Both the position numbers and the translations under genes were made by a program. From NCBI GenBank assembly GCA_902763865.1, contig CACWTR010000012.1:34698-98697 (forward strand): a DNA stretch of 64,000 bases, given 5' to 3'. This DNA is from an uncultured Bacteroidales bacterium. GTDB lineage: Bacteria > Bacteroidota > Bacteroidia > Bacteroidales > Bacteroidaceae. The notes under the pieces were generated by a model that searched no databases, was not told the DNA's origin, and saw nothing but the letters and a program-made list of their open reading frames with translations. Shown here in pieces: positions 43,753-53,847 of the stretch (its first letter is position 1; every line of letters starts with the position of its first letter).

Positions 43753-43864
43753 TTACTATTTGACAATTTACGATTTACTATTTATTTACTATTTAGTAAT
43801 TTGGCTATTTGCTTAGCCTCTCTTCCCCTCTCTCTTGGGAGAGGGGTTAGAGGGGTGAGGCTTC
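43753..43864. repeat. Quasi-repeat spacer plus CCTCTC palindrome
   Basis: Words of the ATTTACTATTTGAC type fill 43748-43805. They are followed by CCCCTCTCTCTTGGGAGAGGGG, a C-run/G-run palindrome of the family found inside genes elsewhere in the window. Confidence 0.75.
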
Positions 43865-45211
43865 TTAGTTTCCGGGTACCGGCACGGTCATGGCTGCGAG
43901 GTCGAGGGGGCCGAGCTCGAGCTTCTCGGGCAGGAAGTCCTGGGGCGATTGCGTCATCTCGTCCCATGTGACGGTTTGCCCCGTGTAGGCTGCTTCGCGA
44001 CCCATGATGCCTGCCATGCAGGAGATGGCGCATTCGCTAGCTTCTTCGTGGGCTGTGCCCTTGCGGATGTGGTTCACCCAATCGACGTGTTCCAGTGTGT
44101 AGGGGTCGAACTGCTGGAATTCCTTGCGCACGGCTTCTTCGTCGAACTTCCAGATGACGTTGCCCTGCAGGTCCTTTATCTCGTTTGTCTCGCTGTCCCA
44201 GCTGCCTTTGCTACCCTGTATGAACTCGCTGACCTTGCTGCTGCATCCGTTGATCTGGCGGCACATGGAGTGCATGTGTATGCCGTTCTCCATTGTGAAG
44301 TCGGTGCTGAAGAAGTCATACTGGTCGCCTGTGACGCGGCGTTGGCGCGAGCCGAATCCTGTGGCTGATACGGGCTTGAGTCCGCTCATCCAGAGGAAGA
44401 CGTCGATGTTGTGGACGTGCTGCTCTATGATGTGGTCTCCGCTGAGCCATTTCCAGTTCACCCAGTCGCGGATGTTCCATTCCATGTCTGTCCATCCCTC
44501 TTCGCGCTGGCGGTACCAGAGCATTCCCTGGTTCCAATAGACGTTGCCGCCGGTTATCTCTCCGATGAGTCCAGCCTGAATCTGCTTGTTGGCCTCTACG
44601 TAGCGACGCTCGTGGTGACGCTGTGTGCCGACCACGACGCTCAGGCCCTTTGCCTGTGCCTGCTTGGCGGTGGCCATGACGGAGCGGTAGCCCTTTGGGT
44701 CGATGGCGATGGGCTTCTCGAGGAAGGAGTGTACGCCTTTCTCCGTGGCGTACTTGAACTGCTCCGGACGGAACACGGGCGGGGTGGTCAGGATGACCAT
44801 GTCGATGCCGGAGTCGATGACCTGCTTGTAGGCATCGAAGCCGACGAAGCACTTGTCCTCGGGCACTTCCTGTCCGCGCTCGTTGATGAGCCGGTTGCGC
44901 ACGTCGTTCAGTCTGTCTGCAAAGACGTCGCCCAGGGCTACTACCTTGATGTTGTCGGCAGCGTCGAGCAGGTTGATGATGGCTCCGCTGCCGCGTCCGC
45001 CGCAACCAACGAGTCCAACCTTCAGTTCGGGGCCGTCGATGGCCTTGTCGGGAAGTTCGGGCACATAGTATTCGCCCTCCTTCCTGAGGGGAGTGAGTTT
45101 GTTGCTGCTGCCAGAACAGCTGGCAAGCAATGTGGGAGCGGCTACTGCGGCGGCTCCGACGGCTGCGGCGCCTGTCAGGAAGCGGCGCCTGCTTAATCCT
45201 TCTTCTTTCAT
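43865..45211 (-). CDS. Exported Gfo/Idh/MocA-family oxidoreductase
   Basis: 448 residues with a Tat-type signal (LSRRRFLTGAAAVGAAAVAA) and possible lipobox LLASC. The Rossmann motif VGLVGCGGRGSGAI and the family motif EKPIA are present, followed by the C-terminal beta-sheet substrate domain (ITGGNVYWNQGMLWYR). NAD(P) is normally tightly bound in exported members, which oxidise and reduce sugars. Its neighbours are an isomerase-like protein and a multiheme cytochrome/FGE protein, all in one direction, which suggests one periplasmic sugar-modifying unit. Confidence 0.88.
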   Translation of the reverse strand: MKEEGLSRRRFLTGAAAVGAAAVAAPTLLASCSGSSNKLTPLRKEGEYYVPELPDKAIDGPELKVGLVGCGGRGSGAIINLLDAADNIKVVALGDVFADRLNDVRNRLINERGQEVPEDKCFVGFDAYKQVIDSGIDMVILTTPPVFRPEQFKYATEKGVHSFLEKPIAIDPKGYRSVMATAKQAQAKGLSVVVGTQRHHERRYVEANKQIQAGLIGEITGGNVYWNQGMLWYRQREEGWTDMEWNIRDWVNWKWLSGDHIIEQHVHNIDVFLWMSGLKPVSATGFGSRQRRVTGDQYDFFSTDFTMENGIHMHSMCRQINGCSSKVSEFIQGSKGSWDSETNEIKDLQGNVIWKFDEEAVRKEFQQFDPYTLEHVDWVNHIRKGTAHEEASECAISCMAGIMGREAAYTGQTVTWDEMTQSPQDFLPEKLELGPLDLAAMTVPVPGN

Positions 45212-45322
45212 GATGTTTTTGGAGTTTGGTTGTTTATTATTGGGGTTTTGGTATTTTGGGGTTCTGCCCTAGAAGCTCTAGAAGTTCTATATTATCTAGA
45301 TTGTCTAGAAGCTCTAGGTTGT
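45212..45322. repeat. TCTAGAAGCTCTAG-type quasi-repeat spacer
   Basis: TCTAGAAGCTCTAG occurs twice with degenerate copies (TCTAGATTGTCTAG) between, next to a TTTTGGGGTTTTGG-type stretch. No promoter-like element is evident. Confidence 0.8.
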
Positions 45323-46781
45323 CTATTCTCTTTGGTTTAGCTCTGCGTCGCAGACTACGCGGAAGCCGATGCCCTTGATGTCGCTCAGCCACCAGATGCT
45401 CTTGGGGTTTTGCGGGTCGGTCTTGAGCCAGGCTTCGTAGTCGCTATGGCGACGTGCGGCACATCGCAGCTCGCTGGCATCGTCCTGATAGCAGCCGCCG
45501 CGCACGACGTAGTCCGTGCCGGTGGCAGGGCCCTTTGGATCGACAGCAGAGGTGCCGGCCTTCTGGTAGGCATCCTCGGCATACCAGTCCTGGCAGTACT
45601 CCATGACGTTGCCCAGCATGTTGCGAAGGCCGAAGGGATTGGCGGCCACGCGCGACGGCTCCTGAGTGCGGCTCTTGCTGTTGAGGGCATATACTGCGTA
45701 GCGGTTGATGGTGGTTGTGTCTGTGCCGAAGATGCTGTTCCACAGCCCCATGCTTGAGTAGGCTGAGGGCTTGCCCTCGAAGAAGTAGGGCGTGTCGGTG
45801 CCGCCTCGTGCTGCGTACTCCCATTCAGCCTCTGTCGGCAGGCGGTAGTGGCGTCCTGTCTTCAGACTGAGCCATTGACAGAAGGTCTCTGCGGCATAGT
45901 GCGTCATCGTGATGGCAGGGCGGTTGCCCATGCCCCAGCCCTGGTCCGGCATGCCGAAGGGTGGGGTGGGACCTGCCACGGCATCCACGTCGGGACGGCT
46001 GTTGTTGGCATAGATGGTCTCGGGCTTCGTGCGTCCCTCCGACATGGTCTCCACGTAGAATGCCCAGTACTGGTTCCACGTCACCTCCACTTCCGCCATG
46101 AAGAAGGGGGAGACTGTCACTTCGTGAGCCGGGTATTCGTCCGGGCGGCTGAACTTGTCGCCTTCCTTGCTGCCCATCGTGAACTTTCCGCCGGGAATGG
46201 CTATCATGCTGATGGAGGCTCGTGTGCCGGGTATGGTTTCGGTGAAGTTCTTGAAGGACGTAACCGAGGCGGGTTCGGTGAAGACGGGGCCTGTGGTGTC
46301 AACCGGGGCTGTGGTCATCTTCTCGTGCTTGTAGCCAGGCATGTAGTGACCAGCATCCAAGTGGCAGCTCACGCACTGAAGGCCCAGGCGCTCCTCGTTT
46401 TCCTCATAATAAAGATGTGCAGCCACGCCGTCGTCCGAGATGTCCTGCGGGAAGAGGTTCGTGTGGCATTTCTTGCACGAGCTGTTGAAGACGATTTTCG
46501 GCGCATACTCTGCGGTTCGCTTGCTTTCGAAGTCGAGCTCCTCCTTGTCTCGTTCCCGGAGGCGGGAGGTGACAGGCAGCGCAGTCCGTCTGCACACCGC
46601 TCTTGTTGTTGAAGTGGACGCTCTGCTTCCAGCTTGTCTCTGCTTCGGGATGGACATGGCAGGCGGCGCACGACTCGTTGGTTGAGGTGGCACCGGCTGT
46701 GTAGAAGGCTGCCAGCACCAGTGTGATGCCGAACATCATGCCTCCGAAGGCTGCAAGGAAGTATTTCTTCTTTTTCGTCAT
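45323..46781 (-). pseudogene. NapC/NrfH-like tetraheme cytochrome fused to FGE-sulfatase domain, frameshifted
   Basis: The 5' part (from ATG 46781) encodes a membrane anchor (YFLAAFGGMMFGITLVLAAFY) and two heme sites (CAACH twice). The frame is lost near 46555-46590. In another frame the sequence continues DKEELDFESKR with two more heme sites (CKKCH and CVSCH), then a formylglycine-generating/SUMF1-like domain (IPGGKFTMGSKEGD, RLPTEAEWEYAARGG, GNVMEYCQDWY, VRGGCYQDDASELRCAAR). Compared with NrfH-like proteins about 20-30 residues also seem missing at the break, so a real deletion, not only a base-call error, is plausible. If intact it would be an electron-transfer protein joined to an FGE-like domain. 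Confidence 0.75.
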
Positions 46782-46796
46782 TTAGTAATCAATCAT

Positions 46797-47285
46797 TTAT
46801 TGTTCTTGTTTCCTTTCCTTTCGCAGGGAGGTCGCGGACGGTGCCTTCACCATTCTCATCTCCCCGGGAATCTTCACCAGCTTCCGCCCCTGAGCACGCT
46901 TCACGGCGTTGTAGCCAAGAAACTTCAGCTGGTAAGTGCTGTCGGAAGTCTGCGTCAGGGTCAGCTTCTGGTCCTCGCTCCCCAGGTCGTTGGCAATGGT
47001 CAAGGTAGCCTGCCGGTCATCCTTGATGTCGAACCCGACTACGTACCAGACGCCGTAGATGTTGCCCCCCAGGTAACCGTTCATGGGCCCGAAAGCCTCC
47101 AGGCCGGGTACGTCAATGCTCTCTTCGTAAAGGTCAATGTGAAGGTCTATCTTCTCTTCCGGCGAATGCAGCCGGAGCCTCCAGGGTTGTTCGGCAAGGA
47201 TTGCTGTCGAGAAAACAAACGCCGCAGCAATAGTTGTCAAACTACGCCTGTGCAGTTTTGCAATTGGACCTGTGTAGTTTTGCAT
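46797..47285 (-). CDS. Small secreted protein, unknown function
   Basis: 162 residues; a hydrophobic stretch (LTTIAAAFVFSTAILA) after 15 basic and polar residues looks like a signal peptide. The body is predicted beta-rich (YLGGNIYGVWYVVGFDIKDD, LTLTQTSDSTYQLKFLGY). I do not recognise a family. The first 15 residues are encoded by the word repeat TGCAAAACTACACAGG/TGCAAAACTGCACAGG, which may have displaced the original start. It precedes the cytochrome/FGE gene by 15 bp and has a promoter-like TATCTTTG at 47358-47365. Confidence 0.6.
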   Translation of the reverse strand: MQNYTGPIAKLHRRSLTTIAAAFVFSTAILAEQPWRLRLHSPEEKIDLHIDLYEESIDVPGLEAFGPMNGYLGGNIYGVWYVVGFDIKDDRQATLTIANDLGSEDQKLTLTQTSDSTYQLKFLGYNAVKRAQGRKLVKIPGEMRMVKAPSATSLRKERKQEQ

Positions 47286-47357
47286 TTAGTTTCGTCTTGT
47301 TTTGCATTTAGGCCCGCTTTGCTTCGTGTACGGGCCTTTGTTGCTAAAAAACTACCA

Positions 47358-47458
47358 CAAAGATAGTAAAAAAAACGTTACGTTGTACTCAAAGCCGACA
47401 TATTTATGTACAAATAGCACAAAAGGTTTCTTTTTTAACATAATTTGTTGTACCTTTG
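47358..47458. promoter_or_regulatory. Divergent promoters for the cytochrome cluster and glycogen synthase
   Basis: TATCTTTG on the minus strand (47358-47365) faces the small secreted protein. TACCTTTG on the plus strand (47451-47458) faces glycogen synthase, 31 bp before its ATG. Both match TAnnTTTG. Confidence 0.7.
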
Positions 47459-47489
47459 CCGCGCGAATTAAAGGAAAGAAAGGTTTTTC

Positions 47490-49145
47490 ATGCAAAAGAA
47501 GAGACTCTTACCCGATTTTATCTTTGAGAGTAGCTGGGAAGTCTGCAACAAGATGGGCGGCATCTATACCGTCCTCTCCACGCGAGCCAAGACGTTGCAG
47601 GAGCGTTTCCCCGACAAACTCGTGTTCATCGGCCCCGACCTTTGGCAGGACAAAGCCAATCCCCTCTTCCTCGAAGATGACAAGATGTGGCGTCCCTGGG
47701 TGAAGAAGGCCGTCGAGGAGGGCTTGCACGTCCGCGTAGGTCGGTGGAACATACCGGGCCGCCCCTGTGTCGTGCTGGTTGACTTCCAACCCTATTACGG
47801 CATGAAGAACGAGCTGTACGGCAAGGCTTGGGAGGATTTCAGAGTAGATAGCCTCCATGCCTACGGCGACTACGACGAGGCCAGCATGTTCAGCTACGCC
47901 GCGGCCCTCGTCGTGGAAAGTTTCTATCGCTGCAGGCTCGGCAGTAAGAAGAAAGTCGTCTATCAGGCCCATGAGTGGATGACAGCCCTCGGAGCACTCT
48001 ACATCAGGAAGCATGTGCCCGAGATAGCCACCATCTTCACCACCCATGCCACAAGCATCGGACGTAGCATCGCCGGTAATGGTAAGCCCCTCTACGAATA
48101 CCTCTGGGCATACAACGGTTCGCAGATGGCCTGCGAACTCAATATGGAGGCCAAGCACAGCGTGGAACGGCAGGCAGCCCACAACGTTGATTGCTTCACC
48201 ACGGTCAGCGATGTGACGGGCAGGGAATGTGCCGAACTGCTCGACAAACAGCCCGACGTCATCCTCCCCAACGGTTTCGAGGCAGACTTTGTGCCAACCG
48301 GAGCAGCCTTTACAAAGCATCGCAGCGAGGCGAGGAACAGAATCCTGCAAGTTGCCAACGCCCTGACGGGTGCCGAGTTTGCCGATGACACGCTCATCGT
48401 AGCCACAAGCGGACGTTACGAGTATCGCAACAAAGGCATCGACGTGTTCCTTGAAGCCGCCTATCATACTCTTTACGACAGCGAGCTGCAGCGGCAAGTC
48501 CTTATGCTCATTCAGGTGCCGGCCTGGGTTGACAGTCCTCGTACAGATTTGCAGGAACGCCTTAAGCTGGGCGGCACCTATACCGAGCCGCTGCCCGACC
48601 CCGTCATTACCCACAACCTGCATGAAGCCTGGAACGACCCCGTCCTGGGTTTCCTCCGCTCTCACGGAATGAGGAACGACAAGCACAGCCCTGTGAAGGT
48701 CATCTTCGTGCCCTGCTATCTTGACGGGAACGACGGCATCTTCCAGAAGCCCTACTATGACCTTCTCATTGGCGACGACCTTGCGGCCTATCCCTCTTAC
48801 TACGAGCCCTGGGGCTACACGCCACTCGAGGCCGTGGCTTTCCGTGTGCCTTGCATCACTACGTCGCTCAGCGGCTTTGGCGTCTGGACCTGCAACAGCC
48901 TCGGACGCGACAGCCTGCTCGAGGATGGCGTGGAGGTCATTGCCCGCAACGACTACAATGCACAGGAGGTGGCCGAGAAGCTCAGTGCTGCCATCGTCCG
49001 CTATGCAGCCTTCGACAAGAAAGCCACCGACAAGGCCCGCCGCAATGCAGGAAAGCTTTCCGAGAAGGCACTGTGGAAGAACTTCATCGAATACTACTAT
49101 GAAGCATACGACTTCGCTCTTTTAAGGGCCTCGGAAAGGAGATAA
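47490..49145 (+). CDS. Glycogen synthase (GT3-type)
   Basis: 551 residues, cytoplasmic. It elongates alpha-1,4-glucan from a nucleotide sugar. The N-terminal FESSWEVCNKMGGIYTVLSTRA and the C-terminal YYEPWGYTPLEAVAFRVPC are the substrate-binding motifs of the eukaryote-like GT3 glycogen synthases found in Bacteroidetes. It is followed after 63 bp by alpha-glucan phosphorylase in the same direction, so synthesis and breakdown of glycogen are linked genetically. Confidence 0.88.
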   Translation: MQKKRLLPDFIFESSWEVCNKMGGIYTVLSTRAKTLQERFPDKLVFIGPDLWQDKANPLFLEDDKMWRPWVKKAVEEGLHVRVGRWNIPGRPCVVLVDFQPYYGMKNELYGKAWEDFRVDSLHAYGDYDEASMFSYAAALVVESFYRCRLGSKKKVVYQAHEWMTALGALYIRKHVPEIATIFTTHATSIGRSIAGNGKPLYEYLWAYNGSQMACELNMEAKHSVERQAAHNVDCFTTVSDVTGRECAELLDKQPDVILPNGFEADFVPTGAAFTKHRSEARNRILQVANALTGAEFADDTLIVATSGRYEYRNKGIDVFLEAAYHTLYDSELQRQVLMLIQVPAWVDSPRTDLQERLKLGGTYTEPLPDPVITHNLHEAWNDPVLGFLRSHGMRNDKHSPVKVIFVPCYLDGNDGIFQKPYYDLLIGDDLAAYPSYYEPWGYTPLEAVAFRVPCITTSLSGFGVWTCNSLGRDSLLEDGVEVIARNDYNAQEVAEKLSAAIVRYAAFDKKATDKARRNAGKLSEKALWKNFIEYYYEAYDFALLRASERR

Positions 49146-49208
49146 CCCTAAGAACCCCATGAACAACGTGAACCTTAACAAGTCAATTAACCCTATTAGA
49201 GAAGAATA

Positions 49209-51773
49209 ATGAAAATCAAAGTTAGTAATGCTTCCCAGCCTTGCTGGAAGCCGGTCATCGTCAAGAACAGTATGCCTTCCGAGCTCAAAAAGCTTGAAGA
49301 ACTTGCCCGCAACATGTGGTGGGTGTGGAACTACGAAGCCCGCGACCTGTTCCGTGACCTCGACCCCAAGATTTATCACGACGTGAAGCACAACCCCGTT
49401 ATGCTTCTGGAACGTCTGTCCTACACTCGTAAGGAGGAAATCCTGAAGGACAAAGCACTCATGAAGCGCATTCACGACGTCTATGCATCTTTCCGCAAGT
49501 ATATGGATGTGGAGCCCGACCATTCGCGTCCCTCCGTAGCTTACTTCTGCATGGAGTACGGCATCCACTCTGCACTGAAGATTTACAGTGGCGGCCTCGG
49601 CATGCTGGCCGGCGACTATGTGAAGGAGGCTTCCGACTCCAACGTTGACATGTGCGCCGTCGGCTTCCTGTATCGCTTCGGCTACTTCACCCAGAGCCTT
49701 GCCATGGACGGTCAGCAGATTGCCAACTACGAGGCACAGAACTTCGGCTCGCTGCCCATCGAACAGCAAATGAACGAGGACGGCACCCCGATGGTCATCG
49801 ACGTTCCCTATATGAACTACCATGTTCATGCTTACGTGTGGCGTGTCAGCGTGGGACGTGTGAAGCTCTATCTGCTGGACACCGACAACGAGATGAATTC
49901 CGAGTTCGACAAACCCATCACCCATGCCCTCTACGGCGGCGACTGGGAGAACCGTCTCAAGCAGGAAATCCTCCTGGGCATCGGTGGCATGCTGCTGCTG
50001 AAGAAGCTGGGCATCAAGAAAGATGTCTATCATTGCAATGAGGGTCATGCCGCCCTGTGCAACCTGCAGCGCCTGATTGACTACATCGACGAGGGTCTGA
50101 ACTTCAACCAGGCACTGGAGCTGGTTCGTGCCAGCGGTCTCTATACCGTCCACACACCTGTTCCCGCCGGCCACGACTACTTCGACGAAGGTCTCTTCGG
50201 CAAGTACATGGGCGGCTATCCTGCCCGACTCGGCATCACCTGGGACGAGTTCATCGGCATGGGCCGCACGAATCCCGACGACCACAGCGAGAAGTTCTGC
50301 ATGAGCATCTTTGCCTGCAACACCTGCCAGGAAGTCAATGGCGTATCATGGCTGCACGGCGAGGTCAGCAAGAAGATGTTCAACAACATCTGGAGCGGCT
50401 ACTATCCCGAGGAGAGTCATGTCGGCTACGTCACCAACGGCGTTCACTTCCCCACGTGGTGCGCTACCGAGTGGCGAAAGATCTATGCCAAGTACTTTGA
50501 TGCAAAGCATCTGAGCGACCAGTCGAATGAAGAGATATGGCACGGCATCTACAATTGCCCCGACGAGGAAATCTGGGCAACGCGTCAGGTACTGAAGGAA
50601 AAGCTCTTCAAGTACGTTGCAGAGCAGTATAAGGAGACATGGCTGAAGAACCAAGGCGACCCGCAGCGCGTGGTCAAGCTCATCGAGAGCTTCAACCCCA
50701 ATGCTCTGGTCATCGGCTTCTGCCGCCGCTTTGCCACCTACAAGCGTGCCCACCTGCTGTTCACCGACCTGGAGCGCCTCAGCAAAATCGTGAACAATCC
50801 CGAGCGCCCCGTCATCTTCCTCTTTGCAGGTAAGGCTCACCCTGCCGACGGTGCAGGACAGGGACTCATCAAGAAGATATATGAAATCAGTCAGCGTCCC
50901 GAGTTCCAGGGGAAGATTATCTTCGTGGAGGACTACGACTTCCTGCTGGCCCGTCGCCTTGTCAGCGGCGTAGATATCTGGATGAACACCCCGACACGCC
51001 CGATGGAGGCCAGCGGCACCAGCGGCGAGAAGGCCGAGATGAATGGCGTGGTCAACCTCAGCGTGAAGGACGGCTGGTGGCTTGAGGGCTACCGCGAGGG
51101 TGCAGGCTGGGCCTTGACCGAGGAGCGCACCTACCAGAATCAGGAATATCAGGACCGCCTCGATGCCGCCACCATCTACTCCCTCTTGGAGAACGAGATT
51201 GTTCCTCTCTACTACAACAGGGACAAGAAGGGCATCTCGAAGGAGTGGATCAAGGTCATCAAGAACAGCATCGCACAGATTGCGCCTCACTACACGATGA
51301 AGCGCCAGCTCGACGACTACTACGAAAGGTTCTACAACAAGCTGCGCGACCGTTCACAGCGCCTTCAGGCCAACGACTACCGCCTGGCCAAGGACATTGC
51401 CCTCTGGAAGGAGACCGTGGCAGAGCGTTGGGATGCCATCAAGGTGGTCAGCACGAAGAAGTGCGAGGAACTCATCAACGGCTCCATCGAGGCCGGCAAG
51501 AAGTACAACATCGAGATTGTCATCGATGAGGCCGGACTGGACGATGCTATCGGAGTGGAACTGGTGACGCTCGTCACGGACAAGGACGGCCAGGACCACG
51601 TCTATCATGTAGATTCCTTTGACATGGTGGAACGCAACGGCAACAACTACACCTTCAGGGCCACACATTGCATAGACAATGCCGGCAGCTTCAAGGTCTG
51701 CTACCGTATGTTCCCGAAGAATGAAAACCTGCCTCACCGTCAGGACTTCTGTTACGTAAAGTGGTTCCTGTAA
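49209..51773 (+). CDS. glgP: Alpha-glucan phosphorylase
   Basis: 854 residues, cytoplasmic. It releases glucose-1-phosphate from glycogen using pyridoxal phosphate. [26 protein letters not shown] near the N-terminus and [21 protein letters not shown] near the C-terminus fit the shorter alpha-glucan phosphorylase type (GT35) common in Bacteroidetes. Last in the glycogen pair; its stop codon overlaps the start of the MATE gene by 13 bp. Confidence 0.93.
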   Translation: MKIKVSNASQPCWKPVIVKNSMPSELKKLEELARNMWWVWNYEARDLFRDLDPKIYHDVKHNPVMLLERLSYTRKEEILKDKALMKRIHDVYASFRKYMDVEPDHSRPSVAYFCMEYGIHSALKIYSGGLGMLAGDYVKEASDSNVDMCAVGFLYRFGYFTQSLAMDGQQIANYEAQNFGSLPIEQQMNEDGTPMVIDVPYMNYHVHAYVWRVSVGRVKLYLLDTDNEMNSEFDKPITHALYGGDWENRLKQEILLGIGGMLLLKKLGIKKDVYHCNEGHAALCNLQRLIDYIDEGLNFNQALELVRASGLYTVHTPVPAGHDYFDEGLFGKYMGGYPARLGITWDEFIGMGRTNPDDHSEKFCMSIFACNTCQEVNGVSWLHGEVSKKMFNNIWSGYYPEESHVGYVTNGVHFPTWCATEWRKIYAKYFDAKHLSDQSNEEIWHGIYNCPDEEIWATRQVLKEKLFKYVAEQYKETWLKNQGDPQRVVKLIESFNPNALVIGFCRRFATYKRAHLLFTDLERLSKIVNNPERPVIFLFAGKAHPADGAGQGLIKKIYEISQRPEFQGKIIFVEDYDFLLARRLVSGVDIWMNTPTRPMEASGTSGEKAEMNGVVNLSVKDGWWLEGYREGAGWALTEERTYQNQEYQDRLDAATIYSLLENEIVPLYYNRDKKGISKEWIKVIKNSIAQIAPHYTMKRQLDDYYERFYNKLRDRSQRLQANDYRLAKDIALWKETVAERWDAIKVVSTKKCEELINGSIEAGKKYNIEIVIDEAGLDDAIGVELVTLVTDKDGQDHVYHVDSFDMVERNGNNYTFRATHCIDNAGSFKVCYRMFPKNENLPHRQDFCYVKWFL

Positions 51774-53116
51774 GAAAGTCATCCCACTATACCGACCTCT
51801 TGCGCATCGGCGTGCCGATTATGATGGGCCAGTTGAGCACCATCATGATGGGGTTCGCCGATACGCTTATGGTCGGACGCTACGGCACTCAGGAGCTGGC
51901 AGCCGCCGGCTTCGTGAACAATGTGTTCGGGTTGCTCATCATCGGAGGCATGGGCTTCTCCTACGGAATTACGCCCGTGGTGGGAGCTCTGCTGGGTGAG
52001 GGCCGGACGCACGACATCGCCTGCCAGCTGAAGAACGGACTCTTTGCCTGCTCTGTGGTGGGGCTGTTGCTGATGTTGCTTGCCGGAGTGCTGCTGATGT
52101 CGTTGCCTTGGCTCGGACTGCCGGTGGAGTTGCTGCCCCTGGTCCGCCCTTATCTGGTTGTGCTGATGCTGAGTCTGCTGCCCATGATGATGTTCAATGC
52201 CTACAAGCAGTTCAGCGACGGCATACAGGACACGGCCACGCCGATGTGGATTATGCTTGTGTGCAACGTGCTCAACATCATTGGCAACTGGCTGCTCATC
52301 TTCGGGCATTGCGGATTGCCGGAGATGGGGTTGTTCGGCGCAGGACTTTCTACTCTGTTGAGCAGAATCCTGCAATTCATCCTCATGGCAGGCGTGTTCC
52401 ACTTCTCCCGGCACTACGAGCCGTACCGCTTCGACTTCCCCAAGAGCCGCCTTACTGGTGAGAGCCAGCGCGAGCTCCATCGCCTGGGATGGCCCGTGGC
52501 ATTGCAGTTGGGCATGGAGGCTGCCTCGTTCAGCTTCAGTGCCATCTATGTAGGCTGGCTCGGAGCAACGGCTTTGGCTGCACATCAGATAGTCATCACC
52601 ATCAGCCAGTTCTTCTTCATGCTTTACTATGGCCTGTCGGCAGCTGTGGCTGTACAGGTGAGCTATTATCGCGGAACAGGCGAGCAGGAACAGACGCGCA
52701 AGGTGGCAGCAGCGGGCCTTCACCTGTGCTGGCTCATTGCGATAGCCGAGGGTGTGCCCCTCCTGTTGCTGCGCAGCAAGGTCGGATTCCTCTTCACTCA
52801 CAATGCAGAAGTTGCCGGACTTGTGGCTATGGTGGTGATTCCTTTCCTCATCTTCCAAGTCGGCGATGCCCTGCAATGTACATACGCCAACGCCCTCAGG
52901 GGCCTGGCTCGTGTCAAGCCGATGATGTGGATAGCTTTCGTGGCCTACATCGTCATCTCCCTGCCGCTGGGCTACCTTTTCGGCTTCACCTGCCGTTGGG
53001 GACTCGTAGGCATCTGGATGGCATTCCCCTTCGGACTGACCACTGCCGGAGTGCTGTACCGTCTGTTCTTCCACCGATACAGCGCCACCATCCCCTCCCA
53101 GAACACTAAACACTAA
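51761..53116 (+). CDS. MATE-family efflux transporter
   Basis: 451 residues with about 12 membrane segments, in the inner membrane. Sequences such as [29 protein letters not shown] and the internal twofold repeat are typical of MATE antiporters that export cationic compounds using Na+ or H+. Start is GTG at 51761 inside the glgP end; no later ATG preserves the first helix. The end is a short word repeat (AACACTAAACACTAAACTA) that leads into trmO. Confidence 0.92.
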   Translation: MVPVRKSSHYTDLLRIGVPIMMGQLSTIMMGFADTLMVGRYGTQELAAAGFVNNVFGLLIIGGMGFSYGITPVVGALLGEGRTHDIACQLKNGLFACSVVGLLLMLLAGVLLMSLPWLGLPVELLPLVRPYLVVLMLSLLPMMMFNAYKQFSDGIQDTATPMWIMLVCNVLNIIGNWLLIFGHCGLPEMGLFGAGLSTLLSRILQFILMAGVFHFSRHYEPYRFDFPKSRLTGESQRELHRLGWPVALQLGMEAASFSFSAIYVGWLGATALAAHQIVITISQFFFMLYYGLSAAVAVQVSYYRGTGEQEQTRKVAAAGLHLCWLIAIAEGVPLLLLRSKVGFLFTHNAEVAGLVAMVVIPFLIFQVGDALQCTYANALRGLARVKPMMWIAFVAYIVISLPLGYLFGFTCRWGLVGIWMAFPFGLTTAGVLYRLFFHRYSATIPSQNTKH

Positions 53117-53119
53117 ACT

Positions 53120-53827
53120 ATGAACTACGAGTTGACTCCCATCGCCCGCATCCGGACTGACTTCCCCACGAAGTTCGGCGTGCCGCGACAGAGCGGACTC
53201 GTCAACAGTCTGAAAGGAAGAATCACCTTCGAACCGGAGTATCGGGACCCCGAAGCCTTGCGTGGACTGGAGGGCTTCAGCCACGTCTGGTTGCTGTGGA
53301 ACTTCAGTGAGGCCCGACGCGAGGGGGGCAGGTGGCGGCCCACGGTGCGTCCGCCTCGGCTGGGCGGCAACTGCCGTATGGGAGTCTGGGCCACGCGCAG
53401 CCCCTTCCGCCCCAATCATATTGGGCTCTCCTCGGTGCGAATCCTCAGCATCGACCTCCACACTCCCGACGGCCCTGTCATCGTCGTGGAGGGAGCCGAC
53501 CTCATGGACGGCACACCAATCTTCGACATCAAACCCTATCTCCCTTTCACCGACAGCCACCCCGATGCCACTTCCGGCTTTGCGGAGAATACGTCCGGCA
53601 ACCTCCCGGCATTCAAGTTCAGCCCCGACATCCTTGCTGCCTTTGATGCCGAACACCTGGAAGCGCTTCGCGACATTCTCCGCTCCGACCCGCGTCCGCA
53701 CTATCACGACGATGCCGACCGCATCTACACCCTCCCCTTTGCAGGCAAGGAAGTGAAGTTCCGCATCAAGGCAGGCGAGGCAGAAGCATGGATTAGTCCG
53801 GCCTCATGTTTTGAAAATCCCAAATAA
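53120..53827 (+). CDS. trmO: tRNA (t6A37) N6-methyltransferase TrmO
   Basis: 235 residues. It methylates N6-threonylcarbamoyladenosine at position 37 of tRNA-Thr with SAM by family precedent. RIRTDFPTKFGVPRQ at the N-terminus and the family signature MGVWATRSPFRPNHIG are intact. The C-terminal extension has the usual FDIKPYLPFTD. It overlaps at its 3' end with the promoter of the symporter gene. Confidence 0.93.
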   Translation: MNYELTPIARIRTDFPTKFGVPRQSGLVNSLKGRITFEPEYRDPEALRGLEGFSHVWLLWNFSEARREGGRWRPTVRPPRLGGNCRMGVWATRSPFRPNHIGLSSVRILSIDLHTPDGPVIVVEGADLMDGTPIFDIKPYLPFTDSHPDATSGFAENTSGNLPAFKFSPDILAAFDAEHLEALRDILRSDPRPHYHDDADRIYTLPFAGKEVKFRIKAGEAEAWISPASCFENPK

Positions 53828-53840
53828 AGTCGTACCTTTG
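53809..53840 (+). promoter_or_regulatory. Promoter of the SSS symporter inside the trmO end
   Basis: TTTTG (53809-53813), 19 bp, then TACCTTTG (53833-53840). The ATG of the symporter is only 7 bp after the -7 element, so the transcript should have a near-zero leader. Confidence 0.75.
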
Positions 53841-53847
53841 CAGCCGT

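Noticed and set aside
51779..53707. 642-residue minus-strand frame over MATE and trmO
   Set aside because: Spans two genuine plus-strand genes, with composition rich in His, Gln and Glu as expected for a reverse-strand shadow.
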